Origin: Dehalococcoidia bacterium
Lineage (GTDB): Bacteria > Chloroflexota > Dehalococcoidia > Lucifugimonadales > UBA3495
Reading direction: 5' to 3'
Assembly (NCBI GenBank): GCA_022823505.1
Contig: JAJEIA010000008.1
Location: forward strand, 1 to 64,000
Length of the DNA: 64,000 bases
Shown in pieces: positions 34,654 through 43,596 of the stretch (position 1 is the stretch's first letter; each line of letters opens with the position of its first letter). The position numbers were made by a program, and so were the translations under genes. The notes beneath the pieces are model-generated. The model was given only the letters and a program-made list of their open reading frames with translations, had not been told where the DNA came from and did no database searches.

Positions 34654-34929
34654 GTGACCGCAATGGGCGGAACAACGTTTGTTGCCATATTGGCGTCCAT
34701 CGGGCGCCACCACGGCGAGGCGGACCCGACCTTGCTCCAGTGGATCATGGCGGCGCTGAGCCACATTCTGCTGGGCAAGCTGGGTTTCACCGAGCTAACC
34801 GTGGTCATCATCATCGGGATAATCATACTCGCAATGCCGGCGATGATCGTGATCGCCTACCTGGCAAGCACACGCCGAGCGCCCTCCCGGCAAGTGGAAA
34901 CCACCGAACGCCTGTCGAGCCCGGAGTAG
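34654..34929 (+). CDS. Small single-pass membrane protein, hypothetical
   Basis: The frame encodes 91 residues from a GTG at 34654, or 88 from the ATG at 34663. One strongly hydrophobic helix (ELTVVIIIGIIILAMPAMIVIAYLAS) is followed by a basic, Ser/Thr-rich tail, suggesting N-out/C-in or an anchor. It begins 27 bp after the second MFS gene, so it may be an accessory to that transporter. No family is recognised and no ribosome site is clear. Confidence 0.4.
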   Translation: MTAMGGTTFVAILASIGRHHGEADPTLLQWIMAALSHILLGKLGFTELTVVIIIGIIILAMPAMIVIAYLASTRRAPSRQVETTERLSSPE

Positions 34930-35031
34930 CCAGCCTTCCTGCTGCGGATTCGCCGGCCGGTGCTCGGCCGCCGCGTGTTTGACGCCGGAGTTTTGCGGCT
35001 GAACCATAGCGGCGTGCTATGATTGATTGTC

Positions 35032-35904
35032 ATGAGCGCAGCGATCCGTAAAGCAGTGATACCGGCCGCCGGCCTGGGGACCAGGTTCCTGCCAATAACC
35101 CGGTCCGTGCCCAAGGAATTGTTGCCGATACTCGACCGGCCCATGCTGCAGTACGTCGTGGAAGAGGCGGCGGAGGCGGGAATTACCGACGTTATCGTCG
35201 TCACGTCCCCCGGCAAGGAAGGGATCGCCGAATACTTTCAGCCGAGGCCGGACCTCGAGGCGCGATTGGCTGAAGATGCTCAGCTCCTGGAGAAGGTGCG
35301 GTCCGGAGCGAATCTGGCCAACGTGTCGTTCGTAATCCAGGAGCAGCCGCTGGGATTGGGCCACGCGGTGCTCACGGCGCGAGAAGCAGTCGGAGATGAG
35401 CCTTTCGCCGTGATTTTGCCGGACGACATCGTGGACCACTCACCGGGCGTGTTGTCCCAGATGCAGGCCGCAGTCGAGGACGAAGATGCCGCCGCGGCGG
35501 TGGCCGTGGAGCGCGTTCCGTGGGAACTGGTGCACAACTACGGCGTGGTTGATTCGGAACCGTCGGGTGAGGGTCGGCACCGGGTGCGCGGGTTAGTGGA
35601 AAAGCCCCCGCCCGGGACTGCGCCCTCGAATCTGTCCATAGTTGGTCGGTACCTGCTGCCGGCGCAGGTTTTCGACTGTCTCGAGCGTACGCCACCGGGC
35701 GCTCGCGGTGAGATCCAGTTGACCGATGGGTTGGCGCTGCTGATGGAAGACGTGGCCGTGTATGCCTGCGAGTTCAAAGGCGTACGATACGACGGGGGCA
35801 ACCCGCTGGGATTGTTGCGGGCCTCCCTGGAGCACGCCCTCAAGCGCGAGGACACCCGTGAGGCGGCGGAAGGTTTGGTACGACGGCTGGCTGCCGAATT
35901 GTAG
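35032..35904 (+). CDS. galU: UTP-glucose-1-phosphate uridylyltransferase
   Basis: The 290-residue protein has the nucleotidyltransferase signature IPAAGLGTRFLPITRSVPKELLPILDRP, the GalU block QEQPLGLGHAVLTAREAVGDEPFAVILPDD, and VEKPPPGTAPSNLSIVGRYLLP. It makes UDP-glucose from UTP and glucose-1-phosphate for polysaccharide and glycolipid synthesis. The ATG at 35032 (MSAAIRKAVIPAAG) is the family-typical start. TATGAT near 35019 could be its -10 element. The C-terminus (YACEFKGVRYDGGNPLGLLRASL) is also canonical. The epimerase at 57278 could use its product. Confidence 0.95.
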   Translation: MSAAIRKAVIPAAGLGTRFLPITRSVPKELLPILDRPMLQYVVEEAAEAGITDVIVVTSPGKEGIAEYFQPRPDLEARLAEDAQLLEKVRSGANLANVSFVIQEQPLGLGHAVLTAREAVGDEPFAVILPDDIVDHSPGVLSQMQAAVEDEDAAAAVAVERVPWELVHNYGVVDSEPSGEGRHRVRGLVEKPPPGTAPSNLSIVGRYLLPAQVFDCLERTPPGARGEIQLTDGLALLMEDVAVYACEFKGVRYDGGNPLGLLRASLEHALKREDTREAAEGLVRRLAAEL

Positions 35905-36025
35905 GTACGACCCGGCTCAATTGACTCTCCCGATCGGGCCACCGTAGAATTGCCCGGCGCGTTCAGGCAGGGCTTCGTCCTGCTCATTTGTCCCATTGCA
36001 CCCTTGAAACAGGAGATGCCAAACC

Positions 36026-36262
36026 ATGGCAACGAAAGCCTTTTTGCTGGTCGAAACCGCCGTTGGGCGTACCCGGGACGTAGCCACCACTTTGCGTGAC
36101 TTGGACGGCATCGAATCGGTGGATGTGGTCACCGGGCCTTACGACATAATCGCGGTGATCTCGGGTGAGGATATGTCGGTGGTCGGAGGCCTGGTCACCG
36201 AAAAGATTCACACGGTAGTGGGAGTGGTGCGAACCGTGACCTGCGTGGCGGTTGATGCTTGA
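36026..36262 (+). CDS. Stand-alone Lrp/AsnC ligand-binding (RAM) domain protein
   Basis: The 78-residue protein is just the RAM domain: KAFLLVETAVGRTRDVATTLRDLDGIESVDVVTGPYDIIAVISGEDM ... VRTVTCVAV. The DNA-binding half of Lrp-type regulators is absent. Stand-alone RAM proteins form oligomers that bind amino acids and may modulate full-length Lrp proteins. CAGGAGATG precedes the ATG. It sits alone between galU and the acyl-CoA dehydrogenase gene. Confidence 0.85.
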   Translation: MATKAFLLVETAVGRTRDVATTLRDLDGIESVDVVTGPYDIIAVISGEDMSVVGGLVTEKIHTVVGVVRTVTCVAVDA

Positions 36263-36314
36263 TGCCGATCTGGAGTTGATCGAGACGGTTACCTGAATTC
36301 ACGGGAGGCATGGT

Positions 36315-37490
<1,176 letters not shown>

Positions 37491-37495
37491 TCGGG

Positions 37496-37921
37496 CTACT
37501 CGTCGTCGCCAGCGAGCCTTCGGGCGAGTTCCGGGGTGAGTTCCACGCCCTGCTCTTGCAGGATTTGACCGATCCGCTTGCGCTCCTCCCGGATCCCTTC
37601 TTCTCGGGCTTTGCGCTGGCGTTCCCGGGCCTTGCGTTCGGCGGCTTCTTTGGCTGCGAAGAACATTTTGAAAACTCCATAGAGCGCTGTGGTGGTGGGG
37701 AACAGCAGCAGCGTTGCCGTTATTATAATCCCGTCTTCCCGATTGGTCAGCGCCGCGAAGTAGCTTAACAGTGGGAAACCATGGCAGAAGGCGCAGGTGT
37801 TGACGGCGACGGATAGCAGCATGCTGGCGCTGACTGATGCCGCACCATCGAAGAACCGCCACAATGCGGTGTTGGGTCTGTCTTCGGTCATGCGTTGGCT
37901 CACTTCGTTACGAACGCTCAT
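37496..37921 (-). CDS. Two-helix membrane protein with cytoplasmic charged helix, hypothetical
   Basis: The 141-residue protein has two hydrophobic helices (about 31-60 around SVSASMLLSVAVNTCAF, and 70-90 around GIIITATLLLFPTTTALYGV). Then comes a long basic, coiled-coil-prone helix (AAKEAAERKARERQRKAREEGIREERKRI) and a short acidic C-terminus. It overlaps the stop of the upstream HTH gene as ATGA, so both are made from one transcript. That transcript starts at a promoter with an SOS-like operator. The helical tail might bind nucleic acid or a partner protein at the membrane. No family is recognised. Confidence 0.6.
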   Translation of the reverse strand: MSVRNEVSQRMTEDRPNTALWRFFDGAASVSASMLLSVAVNTCAFCHGFPLLSYFAALTNREDGIIITATLLLFPTTTALYGVFKMFFAAKEAAERKARERQRKAREEGIREERKRIGQILQEQGVELTPELARRLAGDDE

Positions 37922-38259
37922 AGCGCCAGGCTGGCGAACACGGCGGCTTCCGCTGGCGTCAGTTCCCGCATGGCATCACGGCAACGGCGCAAAACTCGAA
38001 ACACGGTTCGCTGAGTGACGGAGAAGCGCTCCGCCGCTTCCGAGATGGACAGGCCCTCGTTGTGGATGACGGATGCCATGTGCAGATAACGCCCCAGGCG
38101 ACGGTATTTGTAGAACCATTCCATGTCGTCGAACTTGCAGCGGGGTAGCGGGCAATCAAAGCAGGTGGAGGCGACCTCGCACCCGGTATCCTCGTAGTGT
38201 TCGAATCTCGGCTCGGCGATTTGACGCTGCTTGGGTGCCACGGCGTTCATGGCGAACAT
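37918..38259 (-). CDS. HTH protein with N-terminal CxxC-type cysteine cluster
   Basis: Starting at the ATG at 38259 (GAGGTG upstream) the protein has 113 residues. A four-cysteine block (CEVASTCFDCPLPRCKFDD) lies near residue 28 and may bind zinc or an Fe-S cluster. The C-terminal half has a sigma-region-4-like HTH (LSISEAAERFSVTQRTVFRVLRRCRDAM). The gene follows the promoter/operator at 38271-38325 by 11 bp and is coupled to the membrane-protein gene. It could be a transcription factor that senses redox or metal state and may repress its own operon. No exact homologue is recalled. Confidence 0.68.
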   Translation of the reverse strand: MFAMNAVAPKQRQIAEPRFEHYEDTGCEVASTCFDCPLPRCKFDDMEWFYKYRRLGRYLHMASVIHNEGLSISEAAERFSVTQRTVFRVLRRCRDAMRELTPAEAAVFASLAL

Positions 38260-38270
38260 AATCCACCTCG

Positions 38271-38325
38271 AAACGGACGTTCTAAACACCGTGGCATTAT
38301 AGAACGGCCGTTCGCCACACGTCAA
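38271..38325 (-). promoter_or_regulatory. Promoter with two LexA-like (SOS box) operators
   Basis: TTGACG (38320-38325) and TATAAT (38296-38301) are 18 bp apart on the minus strand. The spacer holds the perfect palindrome GAACGGCCGTTC (38302-38313), fitting the GAAC-N4-GTTC LexA box of Gram-positive bacteria. A second copy, GAACGTCCGTTT (38271-38282), lies downstream of the start point. LexA would block the polymerase; autorepression by the HTH protein is the alternative. Confidence 0.72.
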
Positions 38326-38390
38326 GCGCGCAGGCAGCAGGCTTCCGGAGCGCTTCCGAAAGAGATAGTCCGATGAGAAGGGATCGTCGC

Positions 38391-38843
38391 TTACGAACCC
38401 AGGAAACGGCGCAGGATCGCCGCTGCGGCGGCAGCGTCCACGGCGCCGGGGTCGCGGCTCGGGCTCTGGCCGGACTGCAGCAGGTCGTTGGCGGCAGCGT
38501 TGGAGCTGAAGGATTCGTCGACGGTCAGCACGGGTATGTCGGCGGCCCGTTGCAGCGCGCGAACCAGCGTTTCGGTTTTCCGGGCCTGCTCCCCGGCGCG
38601 GCCCTGCGCGTCGTAGGGCATGCCCACGATGATCGCCACCGAGTCCCGCTGCGTTGCCTGTTCCAGGACCGCGGCGACGTCGGAGCGCCGGTTGCGACGC
38701 AGTAGGTAACCGGCGGGCAGGATCAGCTCTCCCGGAGGAATGCTTACCGCGAGGCCGATGCGCCGGTCACCCACATCCAGACCCAACAGACGGCCGGCGC
38801 GCGCAAGGTTGGCCGGATCAGGGGTAGGCGACGGCGTTACCAA
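38391..38843 (-). CDS. ruvX: Holliday junction resolvase-like / pre-16S rRNA nuclease YqgF
   Basis: The 150-residue protein has the RNase H-like YqgF pattern: RLLGLDVGDRRIGLAVS with the first catalytic Asp, IIVGMPYDAQGRAGEQA, and PVLTVDESFSSNAAANDLL with a second acidic residue. The late Asp (PGAVDAAAAAAILRRFL) completes the site. YqgF matures the 5' end of 16S rRNA; the Holliday-junction role is older and disputed. It lies 27 bp after alaS on the same strand, the usual alaS-ruvX neighbour order. The N-terminal 12 residues are a Pro-rich extension. Confidence 0.93.
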   Translation of the reverse strand: MVTPSPTPDPANLARAGRLLGLDVGDRRIGLAVSIPPGELILPAGYLLRRNRRSDVAAVLEQATQRDSVAIIVGMPYDAQGRAGEQARKTETLVRALQRAADIPVLTVDESFSSNAAANDLLQSGQSPSRDPGAVDAAAAAAILRRFLGS

Positions 38844-38870
38844 GTCGCCATCTCCCGCGAGAGCGTCCCG

Positions 38871-41612
38871 CTAATTGCCCAAGCCTGCCCTGACGAGGTT
38901 GGCCACACTGTCCAGGGCGGCGCCCAGGCGCTCCGGCTGGCGGCCGCCGGCCTGAGCGGTCTCCGGACGGCCACCGCCGCCGCCTCCCATGAGCTTGGCC
39001 GCGTCCCGGGCGATGTTGCCGGCGTGCAGCCCCCGGCTCACCAGGTCCGGCGTGATCATGGTCACGATCATTGGGGATCCATCGATCACCGCGCCTAGGG
39101 CGATGACTACGTTCTCCAGCTTTTGCTTGAGGAAGTCTCCCATCTCCCGCATGGCTTCGACGTTGTGGGCGGATGTCACGCCGGCGACCAGTTTCACGCC
39201 GTCCACATCGTGAGCGCACCCAAGCAGGGACTCGGCTTCCGAGCGCAGGCTGGCCCGCTCGGCGTCGGCGAGACGCCGCCGTAAAACGTCGGTGTCGGCC
39301 ATGTAGGCGTCCAACCGGGCTTCAAGCTCGGCCACGGGTGCCTGGAGCTTCCGAGAGATGGCTTCGAGGGTGGCGGACTGCTGCACGAACAGTTCCTCGG
39401 CGGCCCGGCCAGTCATGGCTTCGATACGACGCATGCCGCCACCGATGCTGGATTCGCCCAGCACGACCAGCGTGCCGACCTCGCCGGTGGCGTGAACGTG
39501 GGTGCCGCCGCAGACCTCGAAGCTGAAGGGCTCGTCGTGATCGTCGTGGTCGCCCATTCGCACGACGCGCACCACGTCGCCGTAGCGGTCGCCGAAGAAG
39601 GCCAGCGCACCGTCCCGCACCGCGTCGGTATAGGTGGTTTCGCGAGCCGTAACCGACAAATTCTCGCGTATTTTCCGGTTGGCCAGGCTCTGGACGTTCA
39701 ACTGCTCGTCCTGGGTCATCGCGCCGACGTGGTTGAAGTCGAAGCGCAGCCGGCCGGGTGCGCACAGCGAACCGGCCTGGCGAACGTGGGGCCCCAGTAC
39801 GGATCGCAGTGCAGCGTGGAGCAGGTGGGTGCCGCTGTGGTTGCGGGATGCGTCGAGGCGTCGCTCGGTTTCCACGTGCGCGGTCACCGCTTCGCCCAGG
39901 GCAATGTCTCCTTCGGAGACCAGTCCCCGGTGCACGATGAGGCCAGCCACCGGGCTTTGGGTGTCTTCGACGCGGACGCAGCCGTTGGGGCCGGTGATCA
40001 CGCCCTGGTCGCCCACCTGTCCGCCGCCCTCGGCATAGAAGCAGGTCTCCGCCAGCACGATTTCGACCTGCTGGCCCCGGGTGGCGTGTCCCACCGCCTC
40101 TCCGTCGCGCAGGATGCCCAGGACGCGCGTGTCGATGTCGGTGCGTTGATAACCGTCGAAAGGGATCCTGCCGGCGCCGAGGTTCTCGTAGGCAGTGACG
40201 ATTTCCATGCTGCCGGTGACCTGGTGGCCCGCGCGGTCGCGCTCCCGCTTGGCCTCCATCTCGGAGTTGAACCCGTCCATATCGACGGCCAGGCCGTACT
40301 CCCGGCGACCGATCTCGTCGACCAACTCAGGCGGGAATCCATAGGTGTCGTAGAGTTCGAATACTACTGCCCCGGCAATGACGCCATCCGATTTTGATGA
40401 CGTCAGCACCTCTTCCAGCAAAGGCATACCCTGGCGGATGTTTTCAAGGAACTGGGTTTCTTCAAGACCGACGACGCGGCGTATGAAGCCTTCGTTTTCC
40501 GAGAGGGCGGGATATGCGGCAGCGAAGCGCATAGCCACAGCGTCGGACACTTCGGTCATGAACGGACGGTCGAGTCCCAGTTGGCGTCCATACCGGATGG
40601 CCCGCCGGATGATGCGGCGGAGGACATAGCCACGGTCGCTGTTGGACGGCACCACGCCGTCGCTGATGAGGAACGAGGCGGCGCGGGCGTGCTCGGCGAC
40701 CACGCGGATGGCGTAGTCAGTGTCCGTGTCCGCACCGTACTCGTAGCCGGTCAGCCCACAGACCGCGTCGATGATGGGCCGGAACAGGTCGGTTTCGTAG
40801 ACGTTGGGTTTGCCCTGCAGCACGGCGGCCGCGCGCTCCAGGCCCATGCCCGTGTCGACGCTGGGGGCGGGGAGCGGAGTGCGGACGCCGTCGAGGTCCT
40901 GGTAGTACTGCATGAAGACCAGGTTCCACAGCTCCACGAACCTCTCACAGTCGCAGTTGGGATGGCAGCCGCCCGGGTCGGCGGCGGGACCGCCCTCGGC
41001 TTCGATCCGGAGCATGGCGGTGAGCTCGTCGGGCGTCATCATCTCGTCGGTGACGCGATGCTGGCCTCGACCCTTTTCGGCGCCGCCGTCGTAATGAAGC
41101 TCGGAGCAGGGGCCGGTAGGTCCTTCCAGGCCGGCGGGGCCCCACCAGTTGTCGGCGTTGCCGTAGCGGTAGATGCGCTCCGGCGGCACTCCGATGTCGT
41201 TCAGCCACAGATCATAGGCCTCGTCGTCGTCCAGGTGGACGGTGACGTACAAACGCTCCGGTTCCAGTCCGAACACACCCGTGCACAAGTCCCACGCGAA
41301 GGCGACGGCGTCCTTCTTGAAGTAGTCGCCGATGCTGAAATTGCCCAGCATCTCGAAAAACGTGAGGTGCTTGTGGTCGCCCACCTCGTCGATATCGGTG
41401 GTGCGGAAGGACTTCTGGCAGCTGGTGAGGCGGCGACGCGGCGGGGTCTGCTCGCCCATGAAGAAAGGCTTGAAGGGCACCATTCCGGCCGAAGTGAAAA
41501 GCAGCGTAGGGTCTCCCGCTGGGATGAGGGAAGCGGAGGGCATGTACTGGTGGCCCCGCTCCTCGAAGAATTGCGCGAAGGATCTGCGAATGCTGTCGCC
41601 GTCCGTGTTCAT
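38871..41612 (-). CDS. alaS: Alanyl-tRNA synthetase
   Basis: The 913-residue protein is a full-length AlaRS. The catalytic domain opens IRRSFAQFFEERGHQYMPSASLIPAGDPTLLFTSAGMVPFKPFF. The editing domain has the zinc motif NHSGTHLLHAALRSVLG and SFEVCGGTHVHATGEVG. The C-terminal oligomerisation/C-Ala segment has the usual MGGGGGGRPETAQAGG motif. It charges tRNA-Ala in the cytosol. A Cys-rich insertion (CHPNCDCERFVELWNL), as in many bacterial AlaRS, is present. It is the first gene of a unit with ruvX, driven from 41671-41700. Confidence 0.98.
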   Translation of the reverse strand: MNTDGDSIRRSFAQFFEERGHQYMPSASLIPAGDPTLLFTSAGMVPFKPFFMGEQTPPRRRLTSCQKSFRTTDIDEVGDHKHLTFFEMLGNFSIGDYFKKDAVAFAWDLCTGVFGLEPERLYVTVHLDDDEAYDLWLNDIGVPPERIYRYGNADNWWGPAGLEGPTGPCSELHYDGGAEKGRGQHRVTDEMMTPDELTAMLRIEAEGGPAADPGGCHPNCDCERFVELWNLVFMQYYQDLDGVRTPLPAPSVDTGMGLERAAAVLQGKPNVYETDLFRPIIDAVCGLTGYEYGADTDTDYAIRVVAEHARAASFLISDGVVPSNSDRGYVLRRIIRRAIRYGRQLGLDRPFMTEVSDAVAMRFAAAYPALSENEGFIRRVVGLEETQFLENIRQGMPLLEEVLTSSKSDGVIAGAVVFELYDTYGFPPELVDEIGRREYGLAVDMDGFNSEMEAKRERDRAGHQVTGSMEIVTAYENLGAGRIPFDGYQRTDIDTRVLGILRDGEAVGHATRGQQVEIVLAETCFYAEGGGQVGDQGVITGPNGCVRVEDTQSPVAGLIVHRGLVSEGDIALGEAVTAHVETERRLDASRNHSGTHLLHAALRSVLGPHVRQAGSLCAPGRLRFDFNHVGAMTQDEQLNVQSLANRKIRENLSVTARETTYTDAVRDGALAFFGDRYGDVVRVVRMGDHDDHDEPFSFEVCGGTHVHATGEVGTLVVLGESSIGGGMRRIEAMTGRAAEELFVQQSATLEAISRKLQAPVAELEARLDAYMADTDVLRRRLADAERASLRSEAESLLGCAHDVDGVKLVAGVTSAHNVEAMREMGDFLKQKLENVVIALGAVIDGSPMIVTMITPDLVSRGLHAGNIARDAAKLMGGGGGGRPETAQAGGRQPERLGAALDSVANLVRAGLGN

Positions 41613-41670
41613 ACGAGGTTACGACTCCCGTAGGTTTGGTTACGAAATTCGGCTATGGATTCTATCGGCG

Positions 41671-41700
41671 ATTTTAGGTTAGACGCGTGACGAGCGTCAA
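41671..41700 (-). promoter_or_regulatory. Promoter of alaS-ruvX
   Basis: TTGACG (41695-41700) and TAAAAT (41671-41676) are 18 bp apart on the minus strand, 59 bp upstream of the alaS ATG. No T-box or other leader motif is seen. Confidence 0.6.
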
Positions 41701-41740
41701 CGATTGAACCCGTTTAGCGTGTGCCCGGTTTCACACGAAC

Positions 41741-41833
41741 TGTCGTTGCGACCGCAGCGCGGCAATCTCGTTAGGGCGCCGAACACCGCCACCGGAACGC
41801 GATCGCCACGTCGCGGCGCTCCTCGCGATGACA
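41741..41833. repeat. 93-bp imperfect inverted repeat
   Basis: The left arm TGTCGTTGCGA...GGCAATCTC is mirrored by the right arm GATCGCCACGTCGCG...TCGCGATGACA (TGTCATCGCGA in reverse). The arms resemble a widespread intergenic repeat with TGTCATTGCGAG ends. It occupies the middle of the 288-bp gap between alaS and the CMD gene. No transposase is present, so a MITE- or REP-like element is likely. Confidence 0.55.
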
Positions 41834-41921
41834 AATTGGGTACGCGCGAGTTGAACCCGTAGATTGCGGTCCACACCGCTTTGCGGCGTCGGTCGAACAT
41901 CCCGAAAACGTAGGTGGCTCG

Positions 41922-42296
41922 TCAGTACTCAAACCCCGTCTCCGCCGCCCAGGCCTGCACGCCGCGGCGGAAGGCCAGGGCGCCCATGGGGGCGATGACG
42001 GCCTGCATGGCCTCGAGGATCTCGCGCGGTGTGGCGCCCTCGTTGAGGGCGACGCGGATGTGCGCCTGGATCTGTTCCTGGTCGGCGCGGAGGGCGGTCT
42101 CGACGCAGATCTGGAGCAGTTCCTTGGTCTTGCGGTCGAGGAGACGCTGGCCCGTGTAGGTGGCCTCGATGAACTCCCCGTATTTCTGCGTCCACTCGGG
42201 GTCGGCCAGGGCGTTGATGCGGTGCATCTCCAGGGTGTACCCCCGGGTCTGGGCGGCTTCCTCGATCAAGCGCTGGGCGTCTGGGTTGTCCGGCAT
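41922..42296 (-). CDS. Carboxymuconolactone decarboxylase (CMD/AhpD-like) family protein
   Basis: The 124-residue protein starts at the ATG at 42296 with CCAGGAGG upstream. The CMD helical core is clear: LLDRKTKELLQICVETALRADQEQIQAHIRVALNEGATPREILEAMQAVIAPMG. The AhpD-type CxxC pair is absent (only one Cys in LLQICVE), so peroxidase function is unlikely. CMD proteins act in aromatic catabolism or as hexameric binding proteins. It lies 26 bp after the SIS gene on the same strand, so they form a pair. A role with the ring-cleavage enzymes in this region is plausible. Confidence 0.82.
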   Translation of the reverse strand: MPDNPDAQRLIEEAAQTRGYTLEMHRINALADPEWTQKYGEFIEATYTGQRLLDRKTKELLQICVETALRADQEQIQAHIRVALNEGATPREILEAMQAVIAPMGALAFRRGVQAWAAETGFEY

Positions 42297-42322
42297 GGTG
42301 GCCTCCTGGGAAGGGTCTGGGT

Positions 42323-43396
42323 TCAGAGGTCGTAGTGGGTGCGGGCCGCAGCCTGGAGCGGATCGTCCTGCTGGAACAGGTCGGGATGCGTCCCGCGGGC
42401 CAGGGCCAGGTGGTAGGTGAAAAGCTGCAGCGGGACCACGCTGGCGATGGGCATGAGATAGGCGGGGCAATCCGGCAAGGGGAAGGTGACGGCTCCAGCG
42501 TCGGCGAGCGCGGTGTCGACCCGGTTGGTCAGAGCCCACACGGGCGCGCCCAGCTCGCGGGCGGCGTTGGCCAGGTCGGCGGACCGGCCGCGATCCTCAC
42601 CGGTGGGAGCGATGAGCGTCAGGAGACACTCCGCATCCAGTGAGCAGAAGGGCCCGTGAAGCAACTGCTCTGATTGGAATCCCTCGCAATCGGCGCGGCT
42701 CGTCTCCTTGATCTTTAGAGCCACCTCGTAGGCGTTGGCACGATTTGCGCCCCAACCGGCGGAGATGAACCGGCGCCGACCTTGGTTTTCGGCGACCACC
42801 TGGCGTACTCGATCCTCGTTGGAAAGAATGTCGGCGATCTGTTGCGGAAACGCGTCCAAACCGTTGGCCGGATCATCCAGACGACGGGCCATGCCCAGGT
42901 TGAGCAGGGCAAGGACGGTGAGCGCGGTGGTGTAGCTGATGGTAAACGCCGCCGATTTCTCCTGATCCACGGTGCGGATGCCGTCATCGGCAACGAGGAT
43001 GCGTGGACCCGGGTCGGTTGAGGTGACGGCGACGGTATACGCTCCGAGACTGTTCGCGACGTCCAGCGCGTCATAGGAAGACCGCTTGGTGCCGCGGTGG
43101 CTGATCACGATGACAGCGTCGTCAGGGGTGACGTGGGGCGGAGATACGCAGAACTCGAAGGAGTTGCACGCGAAGGCCTCGGGCCCGGCGTCGATGATGG
43201 ATGCTCCAACCAGCGCTGCGTGCCAGGAAGTGCCGATGCCGACGAGGTATATGCGGCGTTTGCGCGATAAAACCTCGGCAACCTCGGCGCAACGCCCCTT
43301 TTGGTTCGAAATCACAGAGCGGATGGCGTCCGGCTGCCCGACGATGGCGTCGTACATGAAGTACGGGTGCTGGGCGCGCGGAGTGGGCGTAGTCAT
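42323..43396 (-). CDS. SIS-domain sugar isomerase, GlmS C-terminal-like
   Basis: The 357-residue protein matches the isomerase half of glucosamine-6-phosphate synthase with two SIS domains. The first has IYLVGIGTSWHAALVGASII and DDAVIVISHRGTKRSSYDAL. The second has RRRFISAGWGANRANAYEVALKIKETSRADCEGFQSEQLLHGPFCSLD. The glutaminase domain of GlmS is missing. Such stand-alone proteins deaminate or isomerise sugar phosphates, or sense them. The C-terminal EGFQSEQLLHGP corresponds to the ExxLHGP-like catalytic segment of GlmS. It is co-directional with the CMD gene but a functional link is not obvious. Confidence 0.85.
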   Translation of the reverse strand: MTTPTPRAQHPYFMYDAIVGQPDAIRSVISNQKGRCAEVAEVLSRKRRIYLVGIGTSWHAALVGASIIDAGPEAFACNSFEFCVSPPHVTPDDAVIVISHRGTKRSSYDALDVANSLGAYTVAVTSTDPGPRILVADDGIRTVDQEKSAAFTISYTTALTVLALLNLGMARRLDDPANGLDAFPQQIADILSNEDRVRQVVAENQGRRRFISAGWGANRANAYEVALKIKETSRADCEGFQSEQLLHGPFCSLDAECLLTLIAPTGEDRGRSADLANAARELGAPVWALTNRVDTALADAGAVTFPLPDCPAYLMPIASVVPLQLFTYHLALARGTHPDLFQQDDPLQAAARTHYDL

Positions 43397-43497
43397 GCGA
43401 GCAAAGTCCGGGGCGGTGAATTGCCAACGCAGTCTCGATGGCGAAAATATGATAACAGGGGTTGGATTTGGTGTCCCGATGGTCAGACGCAGGTCGC

Positions 43498-43526
43498 CTG
43501 ACGAAAGAAAGCAAAGCGGCTATAAT
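43498..43526 (+). promoter_or_regulatory. Promoter of the ACMSD-like amidohydrolase gene
   Basis: CTGACG (43498-43503) and TATAAT (43521-43526) are 17 bp apart, 70 bp before the ATG at 43597. Confidence 0.6.
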
Positions 43527-43596
43527 TCACGGCAACGTCCGTCGTGTGGCAGCCCCCCGGCTGAGCCGACTGCGACCATACAGGAGCGAACCGATA

